DNA of 64,000 nucleotides from contig OY294070.1 of the NCBI GenBank assembly GCA_958510875.1, positions 114,494,703 to 114,558,702 on the forward strand, given 5' to 3'. The notes below the pieces were generated by a model. The model was not told where the DNA came from. It saw nothing but the letters and a program-made list of their open reading frames with translations, and searched no databases. Positions 43,721 to 54,441 of the stretch are shown here, one piece after another. The stretch comes from Endomychus coccineus (Eukaryota; Arthropoda; Insecta; Coleoptera; Endomychidae). Both the position numbers and the translations under genes were made by a program. How positions within the stretch are numbered: position 1 is the first letter of the stretch; the number at the start of each line of letters is the position of its first letter.

Positions 43721-44945
43721 CACCATTGAATTAATTCTATTTTTATTTTGTTTATACTTAGTTTATATCATAGTACCTATGTGATTATCTAAAAAAATTG
43801 AGCAAAAAACTCGAAATACAATGTCTGAGGCCTGTCCTGGAGATGCCAACTGTAATGATTGGCGAAACTTTGGCATCAAGTCAGAGATACAATTGTGAAG
43901 CGGATTCTTCTGGAAGCCAGGGATTTCCAAAACTAAGGGACATAATCCAATGTTACCACAAGACACGGTTCGAGAGTTAGGACTCCAGCCTCAGGATAAA
44001 TAGTGGAAGGAAGGAGGTACTGGCATCATCTTGGTGGATCGAGATGGGGCTACATATGACGCATCACGTGACGACTGATTCTACTCATCCTATCCGATCC
44101 AATAAAAATAACGGAATCTAATACTTACTCATGGAATGTAATGCCAAAATATCTTTTTCGGGTGTCTCAGAACATCCACATGCTGCACAACTGACCTCAT
44201 TCATAAATTTGAGTTATAAAATGCCAAAGCAAACAACCACGACAGACGTAAACCACTTCTAATGAGTCGTACCTGGAGTGTGAATATCTCCCACTTCCGC
44301 CTGGTCTAGTCATTACGTTCCTTCCTCTCTACCAGTTTAAAGACTGACAACTCTTTAATGGCAGATATGGAAGGCATTTCGATACGGCACTGGTTGTGAG
44401 CGATCTCTTCCAGTATGAAAACCGAATACATTAATACGGTTCTGATTATCATGACCTACAGCTGTAAGGGTGAAATATGCGCATAATAACAGCAATAAAG
44501 TTAGAATTTGCAAGTGAAAAGTAAACGTAATTTTCAGATAATGAAAGTCTTTAATTTTCCGTTTGTATCTTTAGCTCGAACTGGTAGAAGGGAATGCTAA
44601 TTGTCTTCTAGCTAGAGACCGACAAGCGTGTAAGTTTTGATTAACAAGAGATCCTTGATGGTAATTACAACAAAAATAACAACGCGCAGAATATCTCACT
44701 GATTTCAGTGCAGAAAGAAGCTACAATTAGCGCCACGTTTCAACAACGTGGGTTCAGATATTGCTGTGAGAAGGGCAATGGCGTTCAGGGCTTGAGTTGA
44801 ATTCATCACCTCCTGAGAGCCGTAGTTACTAGTGAATATTTTTTTGTACCATTTACTACACCGGTGGAAGATGTTGTAGAATAATTGATTCATTCGCATA
44901 ATTCGGCCTAACAACCATCTCAATGATAGTTACCGAGACTGGGCG
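43721..44945. other. Gap with nothing recognised
   Basis: A moderately G+C-richer block at 43,830-44,110 and 44,240-44,400 has the texture of decayed LINE 3' sequence, ending near CCAATAAAAATAACG (44,099-44,113), but I could not read a conserved motif. ORFs at 43,763-43,980 and 44,705-44,923 are unrecognised. Confidence 0.35.
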
Positions 44946-44954
44946 GTCTACCAC

Positions 44955-46090
44955 CTGTCATGCATCCAAGGATTGAGCCTTGTGAAACCCCCCTTTCAAT
45001 TGATAATAAATCGGATTAGCATTCTTTGCCGTCGCAGGTCCATTCTATCGCATATTGAGACCTATGACTTCGATAAACTTAGGCTATGTCCATATGAGTT
45101 TTTCTGTTAATAGTGATTGATCTAAACTTTCAAATGCTTTGAATAAGCAAACAAGTGAAGTGTTGCTGCTCGAGTTTTGTGATGCTATTATTCTGCACAA
45201 GGCTAGCTATACGGCCTTCAGAGTAGATTCATTGCTCCTGAAGCCATTTTGCTAATCTGATATGATGTTATGTTTGTCCAAGAAGCTTAATAGACGGTTT
45301 TGTATAATTTTTGCCAAGGTTTTACTGATGTTGGGTAGTAGCTCTATGGGTCTATAATTGTTTACCAAAAGTTTGCCCCCTTTCTTGTAAATAGGTTTAA
45401 TGGCAATTTTAAATTTTTCCGGAAATTTACCGGAAGTCAAAGATATATTTATTAGGTGAACTAAAGAGTTTATCATCTCGTTGGTCACAAATTTAATCAG
45501 TTTTATAGGTATAAGATCCTCGCATTGGAATTTAGTAGTTTTTAAGCTATTAATTATGTTTAATATTTCGACTGGATCTGTAGGTCGCAGAATGAAACAA
45601 TGATTGTTTTGTTTTACTTCCTTTGCAGTATTATCAGGTGCCAAATTACCCAAGTTGACGAAGAATGAGTTAAATGCATTTAATATTTCTGTAAATTGGT
45701 TATTATATCTTTTCTGACTTTTTCCAGTTTTTTGCCGGTAAATGTATTCACAATATAACATACCGCGTTGCTTTCATCTTTTTCTCCATAAATGTGAGTT
45801 ATATTTGCCTTTTTTTTAGCAGCTATAATTTTAGTTTTTAGACTTTTAGAAAATTTGGAGTAATGTTCCTTGGCTGTAAGACCTTTACATTTTTGCTCAT
45901 AAAATAAATAAACGTTCATAATAACATTTTTCAATTCTCTGGTAATCCATGGTCTATTATTTTTAATATTGAATTTTACCTTTGTGCACGGCTATTGATG
46001 CAATAAGTTTTATTTTCTTGGAGAAGATGTCATATGCATCATTTGCGTTATCAGATCTGAATAATATATCTTCTTAAGTTTGGATTCCTA
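44955..46090 (-). pseudogene. LINE ORF2 relic: linker and N-terminal RT
   Basis: On the minus strand the linker region reads ELKNVIMNVYLFYEQKC and HYSKFSKSLKTKIIAAKKKA (about 45,830-45,950), then ILNAFNSFFVNLGNLAPDNT (FN-x-x-F-x-x-x-G segment). RT begins with DPVEILNIINSLKTTKFQCE, DLIPIKLIKF and LTSGKFPEKFKIAIKPIYKK, then NNYRPIELLPNISKTLAKII (RT motifs 1-2, down to 45,252). Beyond this, frames change: NESTLKAV, FKAFESLDQSLL (motif A, family DAFD, so the first Asp is lost) and GVSQGSILGC (motif B, about 44,975-45,010). The catalytic motif C and C-terminus are missing. About 240 codons of RT are in one frame, making this one of the better-kept relics. Confidence 0.85.
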
Positions 46091-46220
46091 GTAACTTTTT
46101 ACAATATTGCAGTTTAGGAATCGAATAAACATTATGTGACAGTATGCTCGAATTGTTCATTTTTATGGGCATTTGGATGCAAAGTGATGAGAATGCTGTG
46201 TGAACTATTTCATCAGAGTA

Positions 46221-47159
46221 TACAGGGTGAGTCAGTTTTTTGTAGCCAAACTGCAACAAGATATAGAACAAGTGTTTTTAAGAAGAAAAGTTCAATATAC
46301 ATATGTCGTAGAAGGCTTCGTTTTCGAGATACAGGGTGTTGAAATTGAAAAAAAAAATCGTTTTTGGCGAATATCTCCGGAATTGTTCCTCGTACAGAAG
46401 ACAGCTTTTGTATGCATTTTCTACTTATAGTAAGCTATGTTCTGTGTGATAAACATTTCTTTTTACTCATAATTGGTGAAGATTTTGAAGGGGTAGTGTG
46501 TGTTTTTCTCCCCAACTTCTACGCCACTGAAAAAAAAACGGTTTTGAGACAACCATTAGAACCGCCAATGTTTTCTACACAAAAAAAGTGCACTTGATCA
46601 TGAGCTCTAAAGTTGATCGTTTTCGAGAAAAATCAACTTTTATGTTGAAAAACATGGTCAATTCTTACTAATTAGACGAAATTTATTCAAGCAAGTAGAA
46701 CAAGTGACAAAATCAAAGGATTGACCATGTTTTTCAACATAAAAGTTGATTTTTCTCGAAAACGGTCAACTTTAAAGCTTATAACCAGGAGTACCTTTTT
46801 TGTGTAAGACATTGGCGGTTCTAATGGTTGTCTCAAAACCGTTTTTTTCAGTGGCTTAGAAGTTGGGGAGAAAAACACCCACTACCCCTTCAAAATCTTC
46901 ACCAATTATGAGTAAAAAAAAATGTTTATCATACAGAACATAGCTTACTATAAGTAGAAAATGCTTACAAAAGCTGTTTTCTGTACGATAAACGGTTCCG
47001 GAGATATTCGTAAAAAAAAATTATTTTTTTTTCAATTTCAACACCCTGTATCTAGAAAACGAAGCATTCTACAACATATGTTTATGGAACTTTTCTTCTT
47101 GAAAAGACTTGTTTTATCACCTGTTGCAGTTTGGCTACAAAAAACTGACTCACCCTGTA
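46221..47159. mobile_element. Hairpin MITE with about 440-bp arms and TA duplication
   Basis: Left arm 46,221-46,662 and right arm 46,721-47,159 are inverted copies over their whole length with about a 58-bp loop. The ends are TACAGGGTGAGTCAGTTTTT on both sides, flanked by TA at 46,219-46,220 and TA at 47,160-47,161. Inner paired blocks include CCATTAGAACCGCCAATG, TTCTCCCCAACTTCTA and ATGGTCAAT. ORFs on both strands through it (for example 46,364-46,597 and 46,687-46,878) share the peptide KKTVLRQPLEPPM because the DNA is palindromic; they are not genes. Ends and target site fit a Tc1/mariner-type non-autonomous element. It shares only the TACAGGGTG tip and the CGCCACTG/AxATCTCCG-type interior flavour with 27,772-28,695. 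Confidence 0.92.
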
Positions 47160-47161
47160 TA

Positions 47162-48084
47162 AAGATGTTTCTTACATATGTGGGTATTTTATTCAAGTGC
47201 TAGCGGCTTCTGTAATCCTTATGGTAGGTAGCACTAAACTTTGTTTGATCCAGGAATTATTTTCCAACAATAATAGATCTATAATAAGATCTTCGCAAAA
47301 GATTGAGTGGTAATTTTCAAAGTTTTTACTGTAATAGTCCTAGGAATTGATTCAGCGGATACGAAATGCAGGCAACGAAATATAAGAATATCATTTGCTT
47401 CGTCTGTTAAGTGTTTTTACAAAATGAATCAAACTTATTTCAACTGTTTTATTTTGTTTTATGTATGTCTATCGTCAATGAGACGTGTCAACTTCTTTGT
47501 CGTTATTCTTCAAAACGTGGCATAGTACGAAAATAAATTTGTGAGTTTTTCCTTTAAAATTGTGCCAGTAACTAAGCGCGGACATGATTTCATATAAGTC
47601 CAGGAGCGTACATGTTGAAAGCAAAAGAGAGTATGTACACTCCAGGTTTTACGGTCCTGGATATTGAGAACATGGTGTCGTATTTACAGAAAGATAACAA
47701 TATTGATGCAAAAACCATAACATTTTTGAAAATGAGCAATTCTTTCAACACATGCTACATTACCCTAATCAACTTTGGATTGAAGTCCTGATAGTTTAAA
47801 TTGAATGATTTTGCAAAAATTTGTTCTTCAACATATTTCGATGATTCTAAAAAGGAAAAACTGTGGAACTGAAGAATGAAAAAATTGACATAGTAATTTA
47901 TCCGTCATTTATAACATACTATAAAGAGTTCATCCAATTTGTTAATCAAACACATACAAATAATTTTTGAATATTTTAAGTTTTCCGGAATGTCAGTAGG
48001 TACATAACTGAAATCAATTAATTTGCCGGCTGGTAAATATTGAATCTTGAAGATTATTGAAGTCCTATACCGCATTTTATCATT
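47162..48084. other. Gap; possible decayed LINE sequence
   Basis: Minus-strand traces such as EDLIIDLLLLENNSWIKQ near 47,270 could be LINE endonuclease sequence continuing the relic at 45-46 kb across the MITE, but they are too weak to call. The rest is unrecognised. Confidence 0.3.
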
Positions 48085-48118
48085 GGTCTTACGGACAATA
48101 AAAATTATTATTATTCAT
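48085..48118 (+). mobile_element. LINE 3' tail
   Basis: GGTCTTACGGACAATAAAAA followed by TTATTATTATTC is the AATAAA-plus-(TTA)n ending typical of jockey/CR1-like LINEs. No coding part is readable upstream. Confidence 0.5.
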
Positions 48119-49005
48119 TAAAATCTTAAAACATGATCGAGGGTTTTCGGCTGGTCGGAACTAGATTATGAAAATAATATTTTCATGGATGTGTTTGAAA
48201 AAGTACATACAATGAAAAGAAATGAGATGAACAAGAAGTGATTTTCCGATTCAAAATATCTTTGTCTTGGCGACCTACATCCAATGATTGTTTGTATTTA
48301 TCATTGAACAAATACAATCAGCAAATTTCAATGTTACAGAAGTTACTTAATGTTTATTATTGTTCCAGGTGTTGTGTTTATTTGAGAGAGTAATTTATTG
48401 ATATGTGTGACACCATAATATTTATTTTCATTGCAGATATTCCGGATATTATTACTTCAATAATTAATTCATAACAAATTTTCAAGACTCATTAAAATCG
48501 ATGGGTTACATGGTCGTCTTTGGCACGATCTACATCTCACCCAGTGATACCTTCCATTTCCTTCATGCAGAAATAACTCAAAATGACTTTAGTTATACGG
48601 GAACTCAACACTACAATGCAAAGAAGCTCCATTGATGGTAGGGGAAAATCACCTATGATGGATCCCTAAGAACTTTCGCAACTCAAACAACGTTCTGGTT
48701 AGCTTATAGACTCTAGATAATGGGTAATAATACTATACCTTGCAGAAAAAGTATCCAAATGACTTGTCTAGCGAATGAAAGTAATTTTGATAACCTGATT
48801 GTTTCCTAATATAAATGATGTGCCATCATAGGCGTATTGTATTTCTTAAATGACAGGCCATCGAATTATATATGGAAAATGCTGTTTAAGTAAGTGAACA
48901 GTATTTTATTGAGAGAAAAAATACATATACTTCTTCAAAACATAATTCGTACTAGAAATAAGTAAGTTTATTATTATTATAGACGTCACAAATGAACTTT
49001 TGAGT
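48119..49005. other. Gap with nothing recognised
   Basis: A+T-rich sequence without a supported feature. Confidence 0.45.
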
Positions 49006-49096
49006 TTTTCTACTATTTTTATTAATGATTCTTGATCCAGGTATGGATCATATATCAATTCTCGGGAAATAGGTAACACTAACACATATGCTTATT

Positions 49097-49138
49097 CACT
49101 TTACGTGAGTTTCGGTCTCATGGCCATCATCAGAAGAT
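49097..49138 (-). ncRNA. Hammerhead-ribozyme-like motif, copy 3
   Basis: On the minus strand: ATCTT (49,134-49,138), core CTGATGA (49,127-49,133), extra T, stem II GGCC-ATGA-GACC (one C·A mismatch), core GAAA (49,110-49,113), stem III AC/GT with loop TCAC, cleavage-site A (49,102). The stem I 3' strand AAGTG has lost one base compared with the other copies, leaving three pairs. It sits downstream of the readable Penelope-like coding region on the same strand, which ties the motif to that element. Confidence 0.6.
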
Positions 49139-50276
49139 GTATCAATGTATGAAACGTGATTTCTAAGAACTATTTGTATCATCACAAGGAGTCCTCATTG
49201 CACTAATTTCAATTGGAGCCCACGTCGCCGAAGCGAACAGAAACACGAGTAGTCGAAATTGTTTTAAGTATGTGAATCAATAATCCGCTGCTTGGCAATA
49301 AGGACTGGACCAAAAATATAGCGCTCGAGTATCGAACCAGATGTTGGAAATTTAGGAGGTAATAGAAAAAGGATGTCATACCTCATCAGGAATATTGCTA
49401 TTTGAGCATTCTATCTTAAATATACTTTTAACATGTAGGAATTAGCCAGGGTTTTGGTTGATTAAATTAGTATAAATCTGACTCAAAGATTGAATATCTG
49501 TTCTATGATCTGCAGACTTGGAGTCACGTTTCATCCGAATCCTCTCCAGAATAGATATTCCATAGTAATTGGTTTCCTTAGTTAAAATATTAACATTTTT
49601 GTAATCGAATTAATGGTTATAACCAAAGCAGTTTTTAGCAAGGGCGGTTGAAGTTTTTGTTCCCTGTACTATACTTAAATTCTTTTTTCTAAATATTGCT
49701 TAGAGATTCCTGTATAAGTCCCATCGCAATCTAAACAATTCAATTTGTAATTTGTAATTTGTATACTGTGTGGATTTGTTTATCTTCAGGTATTGAAGGT
49801 TTTTGATTCGAAACATATTTCCCAACACAGTAAGTAGGCTCATGCACAATATTTATATCGTACTTTTTCAAACATTCCTCAATTTTCGCTGAGGTCTCCG
49901 TAATGTATGGTAATAAAATAAAATTATTTGTATTACCGTTTATGTTATTTATGTATGACGTTCCATTATAGATTTTGTTTATTCTTCCCTTAATGATGGA
50001 ATTGAAAAATGTTTTGGGTACCCATTTATTTCCAGTTTATTACGAACAATTTCTGAATTTTTGGTCCTCTGGGTAGAGCAATTTAACCGCGCGATCTATA
50101 GGCTGTTTATAACACTTTTTTATAACTTGCTGGTGCAACGGAATTGAAGTGAAAATAACATTGAGACCAAACTTCCTTAGTAAAAAAAAGTTTTTATTTT
50201 TCCATCTGCAAAGGAAAGGTTTTTGTATACTTCTATGTCATAAGTAAATTGAAGTTTACTGTGGAAATTGTTAAAT

Positions 50277-51297
50277 TTATAATAATAATAATACTTTATT
50301 GCCATGACTTTGTAAAAAATATTAGTATTGTCAAGAATAATAATACATAAACATTAATAATGGAATACAATATCAGATATTTTAGAAATTGATAAAACAA
50401 ATAAGTTAGTACGATCAACAATTTAGAAATGATCTACAGACATGTACATATAAATGGATAAATAATAAAGTTAAAATATCATAAATTTAAAAATTCATCA
50501 CATGAATAGAAGCAATTTTCAATTAAAAATTTTTTAAGCACTCTCTCAAAACCCAATATGGAGTGACAATCTTTGATGCATTGTGGTAGGCAATTGTATG
50601 CTTCAACACATTGGTAAAATGCATTTTTTTCAAAAAAGGTTGATTTGTGTTTTGGTATCCTTAAGTCATCATAGCCTCTAGTTCTCATATTATTATATAT
50701 TTCACTATTTGTTGTAAAGGTTTCTGTATTTTTTTTGACAAACATCACCAAGCAGTAAATGTACAAACTTGGCAAAGTCATAATACCAAAGTCTTTAAAA
50801 TATTTCTTGCATGAAGTTCTTGGAGGCAAGTTGTAGATTCCCCGTAAAATGCGCTTTTGGGAAGAGAAAAGTTTTATAGAAAAAGCAGATGGATACCAGA
50901 ATAAAATACCATAGGCTAATATTGATTGAACATGTGAAAAGTGAAAGGTTGTAATTGTTGTTATTAATAAATGATTTCTCAAGTATTTTAGCAAAACGAC
51001 GAGTCATCCGCAAACTGGAAAACAGATGCATCCGGTAAATGTGACTGTAGGTCATTCACATACAATACAAACAATAGCGGACCTAAAATTGAGCCCTGTG
51101 GAACCCCTCGTTTGATTTTTTGAGGTGACGAATAATAAAAATCTTTTCTTTCGTGTGTACTATATTGTATGCAAGTAATTTTGCTGCGTCCTGAAAGATA
51201 TGATCCAATTAGATTCAAGCAAACTCCTCTCACACCATAAGATTCCAGTTTATGCAATAGTATTTGATGATCAATAGTGTCAAATCATTCACGTACT
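50277..51297 (-). pseudogene. 5'-truncated, internally deleted LINE nested in the Penelope RT
   Basis: On the minus strand it starts with FDTIDHQILLHKLESYGVRG (about 51,240-51,296, RT motif A region) and continues IKRGVPQGSILGPLLFVLYV (motif B) and FQFADDSSFC (motif C with both catalytic Asp, about 50,985-51,015). About 150 residues are then missing. It resumes at LKYLRNHLLITTITTFHFSH, VQSILAYGILFWYPSAFSIK and NLPPRTSCKKYFKDFGIMTL, ending CFYSCDEFLNL at 50,479. The 3' end is GGCAATAAAGTATTATTATT then ATTATAAAT at 50,277. A jockey/CR1-like element; the C-terminal 171-codon frame is intact, which suggests a younger insertion than its surroundings. Confidence 0.88.
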
Positions 51298-51745
51298 GAA
51301 TTTTATGATTGGGAACACTACATACCGTTTAAAGAATACAGGTTGAAAATCAAATGAATTTATAACAGATTCCTCTAGGCATTCCATAAATAGGCCAGCA
51401 ATAGTAGCTGAAATCGGAGATCTCATTGCTGTGCCGAATATTTGCCCAAAATATTGCTCACCGTATTGAGAATAAGTGCATTCTGAACAAAACTTTTGCA
51501 TTTATAAATTCAGATTGATCTAGAGCTGTGTGGTTTTTAATCTCTGCCCAACGTTTTTCAATGTTATTATAGTAATATTATGATGTATATATTCAATGGC
51601 AAAATGACTGGTATATTTGTGAATAAAGAAACAACGTCCAAGGAAATTATTAGATGATTTACGGGTACGAATTGATTTTTTATAAATTCAAATGAGTCTA
51701 TCATAAAAAGTTAATTTTCTCCTACTATTTTGTTGATATCAACGT

Positions 51746-52550
51746 TTCGACCGACAAATTTATATTACTTAATTATATTCCAGATAATGTCGACGAGGAT
51801 ACTACAGTGGCAGAAGATATAATGTTGAAGCTGCCCCCTTCATATATTTCTGGGAGTACGACACGGATCGCTCGCCAATTTGTGTTTTCTGTATATTTTT
51901 CACAATATAAAATAGCCCAATATGAACACTATATTTCCCACTTAGGACCGTACAATGCTTCATAGTGAGATAAGTAGTGTATAGTGGTATTTGTTGAATA
52001 AAATATAAAATACCCTAGGAACTGGTCTTTATTATAATTAGTTTGTCACCATAAATGGATACCTAAGTCTTGATGTGTCTATTAACAGTTAAAGTATTAT
52101 ACATCAAGAACCGCAATAATTTTTTGAAGAAATGTATGAACACTATGAACCGGTTTACCCTACTCCATATGACATTTTATTGATTATTCAATTGTGCCAT
52201 AATTTAACAGGTCCTGTATATCTTACCATTTCCGAGATCCTAATTATGAGGCTCGAATTTGAGCCATTCTATACAGATTATGCGAAGATTCCTAATAAAT
52301 ATTATATTACAACAGATATTATAGCGTTATCTCCGAACACTGAGATGATCATGTAGCTTTTGTTCTCAAATAACAATAAATCATTCTTCTCTAATATGAC
52401 AATATAAGTCTACGAAATGTTTAGCAATTCAATGTGCATGCAAGAAAATCATTCAATCACTCATGTTGATATTTCTATGAAAGAAAAGCTTCAATCTTGA
52501 AATCTCGAATAAGATCAAATCTATATTTGACAATTACAATTCACCAGTTC
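51746..52550. other. Gap; unrecognised ORF at 52,132-52,356
   Basis: The 74-codon ORF (begins MYEHYEPVYPTPYDILLI) lacks a known motif. A GGTCGAAACGTTGATATCAAC phrase near 51,735-51,755 (minus) is probably the 5' edge of the Penelope-like element but lacks a hammerhead core. Confidence 0.35.
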
Positions 52551-52689
52551 AAATACAGTAAAACTTACTAGCAACAATTATATATGTACATACATAATGT
52601 GATGTAACTGTAATATAAAACTACTTTTGAATAATTAAACATAACACTTTGTGAAAAAACTGTTCAATGGTCTATTTCAAATTATTCAT

Positions 52690-53040
52690 TTTGGTTTTTG
52701 TTGCTACATCCTCACATTTCATCAAGATTTGGGAAACATCTATGGCCAAATCACCATTGTTTTTTGTCAATAAAAAATTTTCTATGTCCTTAAGTATTTC
52801 CCACACTTGACTTTTGCACAGATGAACACAAAATTCGTTTCGGTCACTTTCACATTTTTCATTTGCAATAGGGTCGGTTTTCTTTCTTTCTCAGGGGATT
52901 CTTGAATTATTTCCTGCAAATCGAAATCTGGATTCTCTGTTAAGAGTTCAGAATCGATTGAGAGATATTTTCCCACATCTAGATTACCTGGCATATTTTT
53001 TAAGAGAGAAGACAACTGACTGAGTGCAGAGAACACATTT
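52690..53040 (-). pseudogene. Tigger-like transposase C-terminus (inferred)
   Basis: The frame from 53,036 reads VFSALSQLSSLLKNMPGNLD, VGKYLSIDSELLTENPDFDL, stop-free to 52,785. A continuing trace LQDIENFLLTKNNGDLAIDV and QILMKCEDVA (about 52,690-52,780, one frame change) has the amphipathic repeats typical of the last 60 residues of Tigger transposases. The call depends mostly on position within the TIR-bounded element; sequence alone would not prove it. Confidence 0.5.
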
Positions 53041-53049
53041 TTTCAAAAA

Positions 53050-53440
53050 CGACCATTGCTCAAGGCTCTTCCCAGAAGGAAAAAACGTAAGTCAGCTATC
53101 TATACTAATACTCTGAAAGAAGGAGCTATAAAGGTTGAATATAATGCAAGACAACAGGAAAAGGCATTGAAATTCTTCCAAAAAAAATCAAATCAAGAAC
53201 AGCTGGGAAGTCTAGTATTGGGAATAATAATACTAATGAGTAATGAAACTTCAACAAGAAGTGCGGTGAAGTATAATGTTGAAAAGAAATATTCGAAAGA
53301 AAACAACAAACAACGACAAGCGGGGAAGAGGATAATGGAGTCTACTGTTTAGTGTGTCTTGAGTCATATAGTTCAAGAAGAGATGAAAAGCAATGGATGG
53401 AATGAATGTAATGTGATGATTCGTCTCAGGAAGACTGCAC
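53050..53440 (+). pseudogene. C-terminus of another pogo/jerky-like transposase, opposite strand
   Basis: LPRRKKRKSAIYTNTLKEG (from 53,071; family RRKR-x-K-S-x-I-L-T-D-T-P) begins the basic linker after the DDE domain. After a charged low-complexity region and a frame change the reading gives EEDNGVYCLVCLESYSSRRD and EKQWME (about 53,326-53,405). This is the start of the C-terminal RING/PHD-like zinc finger (C-x2-C) that many insect pogo-like transposases carry. The remaining zinc ligands are not readable. The orientation is opposite to the surrounding Tigger, so it is a separate fragment inserted there. Confidence 0.65.
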
Positions 53441-53559
53441 AAAAAAACTTTTATCTATATTTGGTATAATTGCGAGTCAGAGTAGTTATTGCATAATCTA
53501 GCTATTTGCGCTGTATGTGTTTTCAATCCTAAAATTACTGTGAACATGGTTTTTTCTCT

Positions 53560-53790
53560 ATGAAACTATAGAATTCTCCTTAGGGCACTAACATTATTTC
53601 TTTTCACGAATGTGGATTCATCTACAGTGTGGCGATTTATTCTAGAGAACCATAACACGTTGGAGTTTGATCCCAATCATTGATTAGCCAAAACAAACGT
53701 GAAAAATATCGTAGGCACTTTTACTTCACAACACACTCAAGATTTCAATGAACTGGAAGATAGGTGGAAGGGTAAACGCTTCTTAAAAAG
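53560..53790 (+). mobile_element. Penelope-like C-terminal fragment inside the Tigger element
   Basis: ILENHNTLEFDPNH and KTNVKNIVGTFTSQHTQDFN, then ELEDRWKGKR (53,640-53,790) match the minus-strand tails in the repeats at 0.7-0.85 kb and 43.44-43.64 kb, here on the plus strand. At about 53,790 the sequence switches to minus-strand Tigger (SVTIKKYFQRAGFMGI), marking one junction of the insertion. Confidence 0.65.
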
Positions 53791-53794
53791 CCTC

Positions 53795-54440
53795 ATCTTC
53801 TCATATTCCCATGAATCCAGCTCTTTGGAAATATTTTTTAATAGTCACAGATGGATCATTTTCCATGCTGCAATTATCACTACCATAGCACTAGACAAAT
53901 CTATACTTTTTCTGCTCTTTCAAAATTATCTTCGGTGTTCGTCAGGGTCTTCTTAATGAAAATTTCCTGTATTTTATTTTCTAATTTTATATTATCCCTT
54001 GATCCAGTAGTTGGCAATGAGACGTAGTGTTGAGAGGTAGAAAAACAGTTCGAATATTTTCCAATTCTATTCTTGGGTGAGTTAACTAAGAATAGACGAA
54101 CTCTTCTACCCTAGTTCTTAACCAAAACTTCATTATCTCTGTTGTTCCAAGTGTATTTTTTGGATACTCTCATTCTATCGACAATGTATCCGCATGTACT
54201 CCTTTGAAACCTCGCGCCTTTCAGCTTTTTCCTATCGCTAGTGGATTTTCCTTCTAACCATTCATGTTACAGCAAAAAATAGGTGTCACTCTTGATTGCA
54301 AAAGTTTTGTTTGGCATTGCCAAATAGTAAAGTCCGGTTTTGTCAGCATTACAAATATCTTAAGCGTCCTAATGCTAATGCTAATTTATTTTCCAATCTC
54401 CATCCACGTCAATGAGCTGGCCACAAATTGTTTCAAAGGT
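53795..54440 (-). pseudogene. Tigger transposase DDE domain traces
   Basis: Near 54,310-54,365 the minus strand reads NADKTGLYYLAMPNKTFAIK, matching the first catalytic block of DDE_1 transposases (family NADETGLFFxxLPxxTL; the Asp after Ala is kept, Glu is Lys). At about 53,800-53,860 it reads SVTIKKYFQRAGFMGI, the VTIxNCFRKAGF segment found after the DDE triad. Much of what lies between is frame-broken, so the second and third catalytic residues cannot be assigned. Confidence 0.75.
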
Positions 54441-54441
54441 G

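Larger units (their letters stand above)
49010..51745 (-). pseudogene. Best-preserved Penelope-like element: RT, GIY-YIG and ribozyme 3' end
   Basis: On the minus strand, in order: ISLDVVSLFTNIPV (about 51,605-51,650, RT motif A with catalytic Asp); TYSQYGEQYFGQIFGTAM and SPISATIAGLFMECLEESVI (51,340-51,470, motif B); FKRYVV (family YVDD, both Asp lost) at the point where a LINE interrupts. After the insertion come NNFHSKLQFTYDIE (about 50,235-50,276), FILLPYITETSAKIEECLKK and NIVHEPTYCVGKYVSNQKPS (about 49,790-49,920) and IHTVYK. The GIY-YIG core CLDCDGTYTGISKQYLEKRI (family YIGxSxxYLxxRI) and TALAKNCFGYNHNFDYKNVN follow, ending ILTKETNYYGISIL and SLSQIYTNLIN (about 49,450-49,600). The 3' untranslated part has the hammerhead at 49,097-49,138. 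The 5' portion is missing. Confidence 0.85.

Noticed and set aside
46364..46878. ORFs on both strands encoding the same KKTVLRQPLEPPM peptide
   Set aside because: They come from the two arms of a palindromic MITE; symmetry explains the shared peptide and there is no start context or family.
51735..51757. GGTCGAAACG near the 5' edge of the Penelope element as another hammerhead
   Set aside because: No CTGATGA core or stem II lies upstream at usable distance; only the GAAACG portion is present.
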